Shown in pieces: positions 34,151-42,657 of a stretch of DNA of 64,000 bases. The notes below the pieces were generated by a model. That model worked only from the letters and a program-made list of their open reading frames with translations. It had not been told where the DNA came from and made no database searches. The first letter of the stretch is position 1. Each line of letters begins with the position of its first letter. Origin of the DNA: Candidatus Poribacteria bacterium (GTDB taxonomy: Bacteria; Poribacteria; WGA-4E; WGA-3G); the NCBI GenBank assembly GCA_028821605.1, contig JAPPFM010000054.1, positions 1 to 64,000 on the forward strand, read 5' to 3'. A program made the position numbers and the translations under genes.

Positions 34151-34409
34151 TAAAAGCACCTGTGAGGCTAAATTGCTTACAGGTTTCCCATATTTTACAA
34201 GTTCGCGAAGCAGTTTCGGGCATTGAAAAACTGTTTTCTGCGTGGGTAAGTTAGTTATTCCGTTTGGACACATACGTTTAAAGCGGGATTTGAGAAGAAT
34301 TCCGTGGAAAATAAAGTATATTAATTTTTTGGCGTAACTTGAAGACCGGCTCCTTAAACCGGTTCGCAAGCAATGCCCTAAATTGTTGTTAAAAACTTAG
34401 GAGGAATCC
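34151..34409 (+). ncRNA. Possible structured 5' leader or small RNA upstream of the OmpA-like gene
   Basis: The leader contains several inverted repeats: ACCTGT...ACAGGT at about 34158-34185, CAGTTT...AAACTG at about 34211-34233, and ACCGG...CCGGT at about 34345-34363. It ends with a good GGAGGA ribosome-binding site. Length and structure would suit a cis-regulatory leader or a separate small RNA, but I match it to no known family. Confidence 0.35.
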
Positions 34410-35294
34410 ATGTTAAGTAGAACCGCTTTCACAATTATCGCTCTTCTTGGAGTTGCACTTGTTATGAGTAGCTGCGGTAAGTTGAATCAGGAAGAGTTTG
34501 AAATGTGGAAGAATGAACATGTCTCGAAGATGGAGCAGACCAATTCTGAAGTGTCAAACAAAATCACGATGTTAGAGGGCAAACTCGATCAGCATGATAA
34601 AGATACGACAGAAGCAATCTCCAGAGCGAAGGACGAGGCAATTGCCGTATCTCAGCAAGGTGATGCTGACACCATGGCTGCTGCGGAACAAAAAGCCAAA
34701 GAACAGGATGCACAGCTCCGCGTAGACCTGACGAAGGCTATTGATATGCAAGGGCAGAAGTCAATGGATTTCGCGAAAAGCGAAGACGCAAAAATCCAAA
34801 AACAGCTCATGGCTGTTGAAGATACCGACAAGGCGCAAAATGAAGCGATAAATCAGCTTGCCTCTAAAGTGATGGCTATAGAGGAAGGGTTGGCAATGGT
34901 GGCAGAAGAGGTCTCCTCAATGCCGACACTGCTGGTTACCGTCACTTTCGCCAGTGGACGTACCGCTTTAGACAGCGACGCGAAACAGACAATTGATGGT
35001 ATCCTTGAACAACTCATGGAAGCTTCAGATGCCAAAGTCCAGGTTATTGGGCACGCTGATGGCATGCCAGTACTGCGCGGAAGTTACAGAAGCAATTGGG
35101 ATCTCTCACAGGCACGCGCGAACTCCGCTTCAAAGTATCTACAATCGAAAGGGATCGATGCCGGTAGAATTGAGACAATCGGTAAGGCACATACCGATCC
35201 TGTTGCCCCGCAGAATACCGCTGCAGGCAGAGCTATGAATCGTAGGGTCGAAGTCATTCTGGTTCCGGCACATAGCCATAGTCATCCACATTAA
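34410..35294 (+). CDS. OmpA/Pal-like peptidoglycan-binding lipoprotein with coiled coil
   Basis: A 294-residue protein. The lipoprotein signal ends in VMSSC (Cys22). Residues about 30-170 are predicted coiled coil, rich in Ala, Lys, Glu and Gln, similar in style to the periplasmic helical part of Lpp or YbgF. Residues about 180-285 form an OmpA C-terminal domain (VTFASGRTALDSDAK, VIGHADG, LSQARANSASKYL, NRRVEVIL) that binds peptidoglycan. The tail is His-rich (HSHSHPH), possibly metal-binding. GGAGGA lies 7-9 nt before ATG. It probably tethers the outer membrane to the wall. Confidence 0.9.
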   Translation: MLSRTAFTIIALLGVALVMSSCGKLNQEEFEMWKNEHVSKMEQTNSEVSNKITMLEGKLDQHDKDTTEAISRAKDEAIAVSQQGDADTMAAAEQKAKEQDAQLRVDLTKAIDMQGQKSMDFAKSEDAKIQKQLMAVEDTDKAQNEAINQLASKVMAIEEGLAMVAEEVSSMPTLLVTVTFASGRTALDSDAKQTIDGILEQLMEASDAKVQVIGHADGMPVLRGSYRSNWDLSQARANSASKYLQSKGIDAGRIETIGKAHTDPVAPQNTAAGRAMNRRVEVILVPAHSHSHPH

Positions 35295-35375
35295 TTCCAA
35301 ACAATTTATTGGGTCGCAGTTATCTGAGTTCCCCTGATCCAATGCATGCAGTCCAAGTATTTCGTATCAACGTGG

Positions 35376-35397
35376 AGGCGGGTCACTGTACCCGCCT
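35376..35397. repeat. GC-rich palindrome
   Basis: An 8-bp stem AGGCGGGT/ACCCGCCT with a 6-nt loop, the same geometry as at 7907-7928. It lies between the OmpA-like gene and the beta-barrel gene and may act as a terminator. Confidence 0.7.
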
Positions 35398-35450
35398 ATC
35401 GTTGTCATATTACTGCCCAATACCGCAAGTCGGATGAGGACCTTATCGTT

Positions 35451-36134
35451 ATGCGTTTGGTATTTGCCAGTTTCTTGCTTCTGTTGTTGATTCCCTCTCT
35501 AACACTTGCGGATACCACCGATGTACAACCATTACGTCCGTCACCTGTCCGAGATTTTTTAGCGGAACATCTTCAATTCCCATCTTTTCAACTCTCTCTA
35601 TTTTCATACAAGCCGGAGTTAGGCGATTTGGTTGATATCCTCCAGAGCGTTGGGGTATCACGCGTTCCAGGGGCAATTTTACCTACGTTTTCGGTTCTAT
35701 TTGAACATAGCCAGGCGTTGGATTCACGTATAGAACTTGGCTATTGGCGGATGGAACTTGACATCCCACCACCTCTCTCGGCAAATCTCTCTACAACCCT
35801 TATCCCTATTTCCTATCAGTTTATCTATCGTCCGGTCCTTCTGTCGGAATATATCCCGATCTATGTGGGCGGCGGTATCGGCTTTTTAGGGGCGAGTTTT
35901 AGCGGTAGTGCAGTCGATTTAGTTGAACAGCAAGGCATCAGTTTTGATGACAGTTCTTCAGGTCCGACCGGGTTTGCCTTCATCGGGGCAGAGCTCTTCC
36001 AATGGGACTATAATCTTTCTCTCAACTTTGAGTTGAAACGGATACTCAAAACGGTGGAAACAACAGGCGATACCCCGCTTGACCTGATTTTAGACGGAAC
36101 TGCTGTTGGACTGGGTGTCACAATGCGATTTTAG
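35451..36134 (+). CDS. Predicted outer-membrane beta-barrel protein
   Basis: A 227-residue protein. The frame is open from 35346, but ATG at 35451 starts a clean signal peptide (MRLVFASFLLLLLIPSLTLA) and the upstream part lies across a palindrome, so the later start is chosen. No good ribosome-binding site is seen. The mature part has alternating amphipathic strands, a Gly-rich turn (YVGGGIGFLGASF) and a C-terminal strand ending in Phe (GLGVTMRF), the usual signal for barrel insertion. It follows the OmpA-like lipoprotein, which suits an envelope role. No specific function is recognised. Confidence 0.72.
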   Translation: MRLVFASFLLLLLIPSLTLADTTDVQPLRPSPVRDFLAEHLQFPSFQLSLFSYKPELGDLVDILQSVGVSRVPGAILPTFSVLFEHSQALDSRIELGYWRMELDIPPPLSANLSTTLIPISYQFIYRPVLLSEYIPIYVGGGIGFLGASFSGSAVDLVEQQGISFDDSSSGPTGFAFIGAELFQWDYNLSLNFELKRILKTVETTGDTPLDLILDGTAVGLGVTMRF

Positions 36135-36152
36135 TTTTCAGTTTTCAGAAAT

Positions 36153-37544
36153 TTGAAATCTGGTAAGCGAATCCTCCCCTTTGTTGTCTGTCTCGCGTTC
36201 GGCTGCGTTATCGGCAGTTATTCGGACACACCACTCCCGTTTCTCTGTTTGTTGATCACAACGGGGACTTTCGTTTTCCTCGGCATGGAGATTGCAGTGT
36301 ATCTGCTGTTAATTGCCCTGCCGTTTTCATTTCGCTATATTCTCCCCGGTCGTTTTTTCGAGATTCAAACACCGACAGAACCCCTATTAGGCATGCTTGC
36401 CGCCGTTTATTGTGTGCGAAAGCTAATTGACCGGACACTCCAAAAGGATAAACCGGAAAACACCTTCCCCTTTTTCTTACCAATCTGCTTATACATCTTC
36501 ATTATGTTCCTCTCGGCAATCAACACGCCGGATCTGTTTGGTACACTTAAAGGAACACTCCGTGCGACAGTTTACGTACTGTTTAGTGTCGTCGTGTATA
36601 CTGTGGTTCAAAATAGGACGACACTGAAACGATTTTTTATTGCGAGTTTTCCGTCTGCAGCGGTTGCCGTTATCTGGACAGTTATTGTCTTAGTTTATCA
36701 CATTGATGCATGGCAGTGGACAAGTGCTTATCGGAGCGCGCCGTTTACGAATTACTCCGTCTACGGGGCATTCACCGCACTTTTCTTTCTTGTGTGCCTC
36801 AGTCGTTTCCTGTTTGACAATAGTCAGTATGATCGTGTGTTATGGACGGTGTGGTTTGTCTGCTTCGGTGTGGGGTTACTGATGTGCTTTTCACGCGGCG
36901 TTTGGCTCTCTGTTATTGTCGCCGTCGGCTTTATGCTGTTGCAACTCGGACGAGGTGTCACGCATAAAAAGGTTCTATTTGTTAGTGCGGCGTGTCTCAT
37001 CTTATTAGCCTGTCTAAGTTTACCCAGTATCTATAACATCTTTGTTGAACGAATTTCGTCCACGGTGGACCTCAGTTATGCTTCAAACCGGGCGCGCCTC
37101 CTGCGGTGGGGACAGGCATTCGTGATGTTCGTTGAAAACCCTATTTTGGGGAAGGGCTATGGGGCATTTGCGATGCTATATGAGGAGGATGTAGCACTTG
37201 TTGGGAGTTATACAGCGCAATATCAACTCGGTGCACATAGCGAATATCTTCAGGTTATGGCGGAATTGGGGATCGTTGGGTTAGCCGTGTGGATCTGGCT
37301 GAATTTTGCCTTCTTGCGCTACGGCTTCCGTGCGCTCAAAACGCTAAGCGATGGCTTTTACCGTGCTATTGTTATTGGGTTGATGGCAGCAGAAATTTCA
37401 CTGATGGTGCATTTCACGGTGAACAACCTCCTGAATGGCGATGCCATTGGTGTTCCTTTTTGGGGCATTTATGGGTTGTTGCCAGCTGTCGTGCAGATGG
37501 CTGCCCGGGAAAAGAATACATCGGAAACCGAAGATGATGTATAA
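36153..37544 (+). CDS. O-antigen ligase/polymerase-like membrane protein
   Basis: A 463-residue protein with about 11 membrane helices and the Wzy_C-type periplasmic loop, where FVENPILGKGYGAF and GAHSEYLQVMAELG match the conserved region of O-antigen ligases and polymerases. Such proteins join glycans from a lipid carrier to lipid A or another acceptor. The first in-frame start is TTG at 36153, 18 bp after the beta-barrel stop; the next ATG falls well inside the first membrane segments, so TTG or another rare start is likely. Confidence 0.85.
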   Translation: MKSGKRILPFVVCLAFGCVIGSYSDTPLPFLCLLITTGTFVFLGMEIAVYLLLIALPFSFRYILPGRFFEIQTPTEPLLGMLAAVYCVRKLIDRTLQKDKPENTFPFFLPICLYIFIMFLSAINTPDLFGTLKGTLRATVYVLFSVVVYTVVQNRTTLKRFFIASFPSAAVAVIWTVIVLVYHIDAWQWTSAYRSAPFTNYSVYGAFTALFFLVCLSRFLFDNSQYDRVLWTVWFVCFGVGLLMCFSRGVWLSVIVAVGFMLLQLGRGVTHKKVLFVSAACLILLACLSLPSIYNIFVERISSTVDLSYASNRARLLRWGQAFVMFVENPILGKGYGAFAMLYEEDVALVGSYTAQYQLGAHSEYLQVMAELGIVGLAVWIWLNFAFLRYGFRALKTLSDGFYRAIVIGLMAAEISLMVHFTVNNLLNGDAIGVPFWGIYGLLPAVVQMAAREKNTSETEDDV

Positions 37545-37550
37545 TATGCT

Positions 37551-37680
37551 AAACTTTGGACAATTGTAGCATAGGCTGTTAGCCTGTGGCATCGTAGCAT
37601 AGGAGACTGTTGGTCTCCTATATAACAAAAGATGGAGTCCGCTCAGAAGCCCTTGGTCATCTTAAAATTGTCCAACGTTT
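37551..37680. repeat. 130-bp MITE-like element with imperfect terminal inverted repeats
   Basis: The left end AAACTTTGGACAATTGTA (37551-37568) and the right end, inverted, AAACGTTGGACAATTTTA (37663-37680), match at 16 of 18 positions. Inside are GTAGCATA-type hairpins related to those at 24040-24095 and GGAGACTGTTGGTCTCC. It sits between the O-antigen ligase-like gene and the sulfatase-fold gene. No transposase gene is linked. Confidence 0.75.
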
Positions 37681-37723
37681 ACTATAAATGAATTTCATCG
37701 CTCAATTCCAACGGAGATATTAA

Positions 37724-39082
37724 ATGAACATCATCCACATTATTTCAGATACCTTTCGACGCGATAACCTCGCTCTTTATGGCGGAAAAGGATACACACC
37801 CTCTCTAAACGCTTTCGCAGAAAAATGTGTTGTTTTCGACAAGGCGTATGTCTGTAGTTATCCGACTGTGCCAATCCGGGGTGACTTAGTAACAGGTCAG
37901 GTCGGCATCTGTCGACGCGGATGGGAACCCCTCAAACGAGATGTACCGGTCATCGCAACCGATCTGACAAACGCCGGTGTTGTCAGCATGATGATTGCAG
38001 ATACACCACACCATATCAACAACGGCTTTTTTTACAATCGCGGGTTCACCGGATGGAAATGGATTCGCGGGCAGGAAGGCGATTGCTTAGAAACCCATCC
38101 GTACGATTACGAATCGCAGGATTCACTGCGGTATCGCGAATATACACGAACCCATCCGAATAAATTACCCTCTGGACTCGGCAACCACATTAGAAATACC
38201 GACTTTCGGCAGACAGAGGCGGACACCTTCGTCGCACAGACTGTGCAGACGGCTTGCGATTGGTTAGAACGGAACTATCAACACGAAAACTTCTACTTGA
38301 TGGTAGACACCTTCGATCCGCACGAACCGTGGGATGCCCCCGAATGGTATCTAAAGCGTTTCGATGCAAGCGATTACGACGGACCGGAACCGATCTATCC
38401 ACCCTACGGTCCCAATCCGATGAATGAACGCGAGACGGAACGTCTCAATGCGCTCTACCGTGCGGAAGCCTCACTCGTTGACAATTGGATCGGGCAGCTT
38501 CTACGGAAAATTGACTACATGGGCTTGATGGAAAACACGATGGTAATCTTCATGGCGGATCACGGTTTCCTATTGGGTGAACACGGACTGCTCGCCAAGA
38601 ATCTTAGCATGTATGAAGAGATTATCCACATTCCGCTGTTGGTTTATCACCCGGATGCAACCCCGCGTAGGACGGATGCGCTTGCGAGTATCGTCGATAT
38701 CCCTCCCACTGTCATTGATGTGTTCGGTGCCGAACGCGGTGCACAAGTGGAAGGCAACAGTCTCCTCCCAATTGTTATGGGAGATACCGACACAGGACGT
38801 GAATATACTGTGACGCACGGTGCTTGGGTCGGGGGATGGAGTCCTGATGGCGGAAGTCCACACGGCAACATCACCGATGGCACATGGTCACTGCTTTTGG
38901 AAAACAAAGGAGCACCGAAGCAATTGTTCCATTTACCCTCCGATCCTGAACAGTTGAATAACCGATTTGAATCGGACACAGCAGAAGCGCGTCGGCTCTA
39001 CCAAGCATTCTTGGACTTCTTAGCACAACACGGCGCACCTGAAGCGATGGTCACCCAATTCCAAGATCGCTGGCCGGTTTAA
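37724..39082 (+). CDS. Sulfatase-fold hydrolase with Thr at the nucleophile position
   Basis: A 452-residue member of the alkaline phosphatase/sulfatase superfamily. Metal-binding signatures are visible at the N-terminus (IISDTFRRDN), in FDPHEPWDAP, and in MADHGFLLGEHG. In type I sulfatases the nucleophile is a formylglycine made from Cys or Ser in C/S-x-P-x-R. Here the aligned motif is T48-V-P-I-R52, within SYPTVPIRGDLVTG. The protein therefore cannot be a formylglycine enzyme of the usual kind and may use Thr directly, as phosphodiesterases of the superfamily do. No signal peptide is seen, which also argues against a standard exported sulfatase. Confidence 0.85.
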   Translation: MNIIHIISDTFRRDNLALYGGKGYTPSLNAFAEKCVVFDKAYVCSYPTVPIRGDLVTGQVGICRRGWEPLKRDVPVIATDLTNAGVVSMMIADTPHHINNGFFYNRGFTGWKWIRGQEGDCLETHPYDYESQDSLRYREYTRTHPNKLPSGLGNHIRNTDFRQTEADTFVAQTVQTACDWLERNYQHENFYLMVDTFDPHEPWDAPEWYLKRFDASDYDGPEPIYPPYGPNPMNERETERLNALYRAEASLVDNWIGQLLRKIDYMGLMENTMVIFMADHGFLLGEHGLLAKNLSMYEEIIHIPLLVYHPDATPRRTDALASIVDIPPTVIDVFGAERGAQVEGNSLLPIVMGDTDTGREYTVTHGAWVGGWSPDGGSPHGNITDGTWSLLLENKGAPKQLFHLPSDPEQLNNRFESDTAEARRLYQAFLDFLAQHGAPEAMVTQFQDRWPV

Positions 39083-39162
39083 AATTGCAGATATGCGTAA
39101 AACACACAAGGAGGGACAGAAATTTGCACAACCAAAAACAGGTTTTTTTTAGGAAAGACAGG

Positions 39163-39351
39163 ATGATCGACCTCGACATCGCCGACTGCATCAACGCGAC
39201 CTGCCCTTGGTCTGGCAAGCCGGTACAGGCGGACTCGCTAACTGAGTACAATGGCGACATCGTCGGGTTCTGCAACCCGGGATGCCGCGACAAGTTTGAC
39301 GCTGCAGTCCGCCATTTCGAGGCGGCGAAGGCAGTGAGAACGGACCGGTAG
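39163..39351 (+). CDS. Small Cys-rich YHS/TRASH-like protein, foreign base composition
   Basis: A 62-residue protein with four cysteines in two pairs (DCINATCPWSGKPV and VVGFCNPGCRDKF), the pattern of a small metal-binding YHS- or TRASH-like domain. I recall similar short proteins in alphaproteobacteria, sometimes labelled glutathione S-transferase without good reason. By eye the gene is clearly richer in GC and in C/G-ending codons (GAC, ATC, CTC, AAC) than its neighbours, which suggests transfer. The start at 39163 follows AGGAAAGACAGG; the frame upstream is not convincing. Confidence 0.75.
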   Translation: MIDLDIADCINATCPWSGKPVQADSLTEYNGDIVGFCNPGCRDKFDAAVRHFEAAKAVRTDR

Positions 39352-39354
39352 CCT

Positions 39355-39465
39355 TCCATCAGGGTGGGCGATGCCGTAGCATTTGATCTGCCACTGGTCC
39401 GGTCTCCAAAGTTCGAGGAAACGGACTTCCCGTTTGGAATATGGTGAAGTTAACTCGATCATCAT
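39355..39465 (-). pseudogene. Probable gene fragment facing the Cys-rich gene
   Basis: About 35 codons on the minus strand starting ATG at 39465 or 39462 read as a plausible protein start (SKREVRFLELWRPDQWQIKC then YGIA), and then run into the antisense of the Cys-rich gene. This looks like a 5' remnant of a gene cut when the foreign segment arrived. The evidence is only the protein-like character of the fragment. Confidence 0.35.
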
Positions 39466-39498
39466 TTTTGTTTCTATAACATGAGTTCTGTGGAAATG

Positions 39499-40503
39499 CT
39501 ACGTCCAGTCCATAATTACGCCTAAATATTCATCTTTCCGATCTGTCAATCCATCGTAAGCGGATTGTGCATCTTCTGGATCAATGACGTGCGTCAATAG
39601 TTCTTCTACTTTGAACTTACCTTCACGCATCAATGAATACACCAAGCGCGAGTTGCGTTCAAGCGAGTGCTTCGATTCGCCGGAATGCATCGTCGGATAG
39701 ACCCATTCGTGTGCACTTCTGAGCGTGATCGCACCTAAGCCGATACTGTGACTATAGTTCAAAATCTCCGTTGCATTGGTAACGTATTCACCTCGCGGTG
39801 AACCGAGTAAAATAACTTCACCCTTAGTGCCAGTCAATTGGTACGCCGTTTCGACGAGCCGTGGATTTCCGATCGCTTCAACGGTAACTGCCGCTTTTTC
39901 GCCGTTTGTTAGTGCCATAACGCGTTCCAGCGCATCTTCTTCGTCAGGATTAATCAGATGTTGGATACCACACTGCCGAGCGATTTCAAGCCGACGCGGT
40001 ACACGTTCAATGCTGATAACTTTCATGCCAGCCAAATTGAAAAGTTGAGATGCGGAGTTCCCTACCAACCCCAAGCCGATAATAGCAACAGTGTCTCCGA
40101 ATTCAGCAGACGATACCCGCAGAGATGTCATCGCGACCGTCGCCATCCGGACGAATGGAACCAGTTTCTCGTCTATATCTAAGGGGGGTTTGAACGCCAA
40201 AAGCACTGCCTCGGTTTTGGCGATTGAGGCGTGTGGACTATAACAGAAGGCGAGATCCCCGACGGCACATTTCGTTACGTTTTCACCGACTTTCAAAACC
40301 TCACCGATGGCTGTGTAGCCTGAACCGTGCGGGAATCGGGTGCCGCTTTCAAGTCCGGTATACCCTGCGCCTTCGGTGCCGGGACTAATCAAACTGTAGT
40401 GCGTTTTCAGTAGAATTTGGTTCCGTGTGAGTGTTTCATCAAGTTCAAAATCTTCCAGCGTTGCTGACCGCTTCGCTGGCATCACAATCTGTTTGCCTTT
40501 CAT
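39499..40503 (-). CDS. Zinc-type alcohol/sorbitol dehydrogenase family protein
   Basis: A 334-residue MDR-family dehydrogenase from ATG at 40503, preceded by AAGGAG; the longer open frame to 40851 is rejected. The N-terminal GroES-like domain contains SPGTEGAGYTG and HGSGYTAIGEV. The Rossmann domain has IIGLGLVGNSASQLF. The catalytic Cys/His zinc ligands of classical alcohol dehydrogenases are not obvious, so it belongs to the divergent group often found with sugar or polyol catabolism. It is divergent from a PhyH gene, with 124 bp between the starts. Confidence 0.88.
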   Translation of the reverse strand: MKGKQIVMPAKRSATLEDFELDETLTRNQILLKTHYSLISPGTEGAGYTGLESGTRFPHGSGYTAIGEVLKVGENVTKCAVGDLAFCYSPHASIAKTEAVLLAFKPPLDIDEKLVPFVRMATVAMTSLRVSSAEFGDTVAIIGLGLVGNSASQLFNLAGMKVISIERVPRRLEIARQCGIQHLINPDEEDALERVMALTNGEKAAVTVEAIGNPRLVETAYQLTGTKGEVILLGSPRGEYVTNATEILNYSHSIGLGAITLRSAHEWVYPTMHSGESKHSLERNSRLVYSLMREGKFKVEELLTHVIDPEDAQSAYDGLTDRKDEYLGVIMDWT

Positions 40504-40627
40504 TCCGTATGCTCCTTGTTGAATTTTCCTTCTTATGCTATCATATATGCACAACTTTTTATAGAAGATAATGTAAAACAGAGACAAGTTTAGCTTGCAA
40601 GCCTTACGAAAACGGAGATGTTTCCTT

Positions 40628-41509
40628 ATGAAACTCACGCAAGAGCAGTGTGAAACCTTTCGGACACAAGGTGTCCTAATCGTCAAAAATGCTTTGACTG
40701 ACGCGGATCTACAGCCCGTAATTGACGAAATTTCGGATTGGATTTCGGAACGCGCCCTTGCCTTAAAACAGGAAGGTAAAATCGAGAACCTGTATGAAGG
40801 TGAACCTTTCGACAAGCGGTTCGGAATGTTACTTGCACAGTCCGGCGACATGGCAGGCGGGTTGGATATTATGCACTACCGCGGCAAAGCCATCTTTGAA
40901 TTCCTGAAGAACGATAACCTTTTAGATGTTGTTGAAGGAATCGTTGGGCCGGAGATTACCTGTAATCCGATACAGCATCTGCGCGCGAAACCGCCAGTTA
41001 TAGATGGGAACGCGAGTTGGGCAGGTGGTGTACCGTGGCATCAGGATGCTGGTGTTATGATGCCGGAGGCGGAAGATTCCATTATCATCACGTGTTGGCT
41101 GCCGTTAGGTGACAGCACAGTGGAGATGGGGTGCCTTCAAGCATTACCCGGTATTACTGAAGATATAGGGTATCTGATCCATCAGAAAGAGGGCGGGACT
41201 ATGATCAAGCCGGAGTTAATGCCGGAGGTCGAACCGCTCATGCTGGAATGTTACCGCGGCGATGTCATCATATTAAGTCGTTTTACACCACATCGTTCGG
41301 AACCGAACACGTCTGACCGGTGCCGTTGGTCATTGGATTTGCGCTATCAGACAACAGGACATCACACCGGGCGGACAGCGCATCCTGATTTCATTGTGCG
41401 CAGCCGCGAAAATCCTGAAAGTGTCCTATCCGAACACCAAGAGTGGTGTGATTTGTGGATAGATGCTTATGAAAATCCTCGCGGCTTCGCAGGACATAGG
41501 TCGGTGTAA
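40628..41509 (+). CDS. Phytanoyl-CoA dioxygenase (PhyH) family protein 1
   Basis: A 293-residue Fe(II)/2-oxoglutarate dioxygenase. The metal triad is visible as VPWHQDAG (H-x-D) and FTPHRSEPN (distal H), with an Arg in DRCRW for 2-oxoglutarate. ATG at 40628 follows the weak CGGAGATG region. PhyH proteins hydroxylate diverse small molecules; large families are known in sponge-associated bacteria. The divergent dehydrogenase gene suggests a shared pathway. The substrate is unknown. Confidence 0.9.
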   Translation: MKLTQEQCETFRTQGVLIVKNALTDADLQPVIDEISDWISERALALKQEGKIENLYEGEPFDKRFGMLLAQSGDMAGGLDIMHYRGKAIFEFLKNDNLLDVVEGIVGPEITCNPIQHLRAKPPVIDGNASWAGGVPWHQDAGVMMPEAEDSIIITCWLPLGDSTVEMGCLQALPGITEDIGYLIHQKEGGTMIKPELMPEVEPLMLECYRGDVIILSRFTPHRSEPNTSDRCRWSLDLRYQTTGHHTGRTAHPDFIVRSRENPESVLSEHQEWCDLWIDAYENPRGFAGHRSV

Positions 41510-41703
41510 ATCGGTTGTCAGTTGGCAGAAGAATGGCTGTTAGTCAAGAGGTCTTGGTTTAACAAAGCTTCTCTCAAGGCATTCTGAAAAGGCATATAGC
41601 CCGTAATGTAATGGAGGGGTTTTGCTTGGGTATTTCTTCAGATTTGAGAAAAGAACACCAAAGACAGAACCCACGCTGCTCCTCCGCAAGGTAAATTAAA
41701 AAA

Positions 41704-42393
41704 ATGGAAGCCATCATTCTGTGTGGCGGTCTTGCGACACGACTCGGTGAGGCAGCAAAAACGGTGCCTAAGGTTTTGTTGGAGATCGCCGGGAAAACGG
41801 TGTTGGAGTGGCAGATCCGACTGCTAATGGATGCAGGCGTTACCAAGGTCGTCCTCGCGTCTGGACACCTACACGATGTGCTTTATGGGCAGGTGGGTGA
41901 CAATTACGCCGGAATGCGCATCCGTTATGCCAAAGAGGAGAAAAGACTCGGTACTGGCGGCGCGATTCAAAACGCGATGAAACAGATTCGGACATCGCCC
42001 TTTTTTGTTTTAAATGGTGATATTCTGATCGCGGACTTTTTGCTGCGGGGGATGTTAGATCGCTTTCACGAGGGAATGGCGGGAGTGCTTTTGAGTGTGC
42101 ATGTACCAGACATCCGTCCTTATGGTGAAATCGTCTCGGACAGTGATGGAAAGATTCAGGCGTTTCGTGAGAAACAACCTACCTATCGTGCCGGGTATGT
42201 CAACAGTGGGATCTATCTTTTCGATCAAAGCATTGCTGACGCATTTCCGAACGGGCAGGAAACTTTCTCTATGGAACGAGACGTTTTTCCGTCCGTTTCT
42301 AATCTTTATGCGTTACAAACGGATGCGGATTGGATCGATATAGGTGTGCCAGAACGATTAGACTATGCGCGTGAGCATTTCCTGTATTTGTAG
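41704..42393 (+). CDS. NDP-sugar nucleotidyltransferase
   Basis: A 229-residue GT-A-fold nucleotidyltransferase with the signature AIILCGGLATRLGEAAKTVP and PKVLLEIAGK, then VLNGDILIAD with the metal-binding Asp. The size and the lack of a C-terminal acyltransferase domain suit heptose- or mannose-phosphate guanylyl/cytidylyltransferases. It activates a sugar for glycan synthesis; the sugar is not certain. The start codon is directly preceded by CCGCAAGGTAAATTAAAAAA, a short form of the repeat leader found before recN and PhyH. Confidence 0.88.
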   Translation: MEAIILCGGLATRLGEAAKTVPKVLLEIAGKTVLEWQIRLLMDAGVTKVVLASGHLHDVLYGQVGDNYAGMRIRYAKEEKRLGTGGAIQNAMKQIRTSPFFVLNGDILIADFLLRGMLDRFHEGMAGVLLSVHVPDIRPYGEIVSDSDGKIQAFREKQPTYRAGYVNSGIYLFDQSIADAFPNGQETFSMERDVFPSVSNLYALQTDADWIDIGVPERLDYAREHFLYL

Positions 42394-42517
42394 TGTAAAC
42401 TGTATGAGGTTTTAAAAAATTAATTCGATCATTTGAATCGTCCAACCTTCAGCAAAGAGATTCTATAAAGGTTTCTGTCCTACCAGACTGAAGGAAATCT
42501 ATTGAAAAGACGCTTAA

Positions 42518-42557
42518 AATCCGCGTAATCCGTGCCATCCGCGTAATCCGCGATTCA
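42518..42557. repeat. Short AATCCGCGT-type tandem repeat
   Basis: Four units of about 8-10 bp, AATCCGCGT, AATCCGTGCC, ATCCGCGT and AATCCGCG, lie in tandem in the 264-bp gap between the nucleotidyltransferase and rsgA. Nothing else is recognised in this gap. Confidence 0.7.
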
Positions 42558-42657
42558 GACAATTAAAACCGAACATTACCCAATTAAATTCTTAATTTCC
42601 ATTCAAATTTGCGTTAGGTTGTACAATCTAACAGATTATGCCACAACAGAGACTGCA

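Noticed and set aside
17837-37552. Single ATGCTAA half-sites at about 17838 and 37546
   Set aside because: Only one half of the dyad is present and no promoter layout accompanies it; expected by chance in this amount of sequence.
40504-40851. N-terminal extension of the alcohol dehydrogenase
   Set aside because: The extra 116 residues overlap the divergent PhyH gene and its promoter region, and the ATG at 40503 has AAGGAG.
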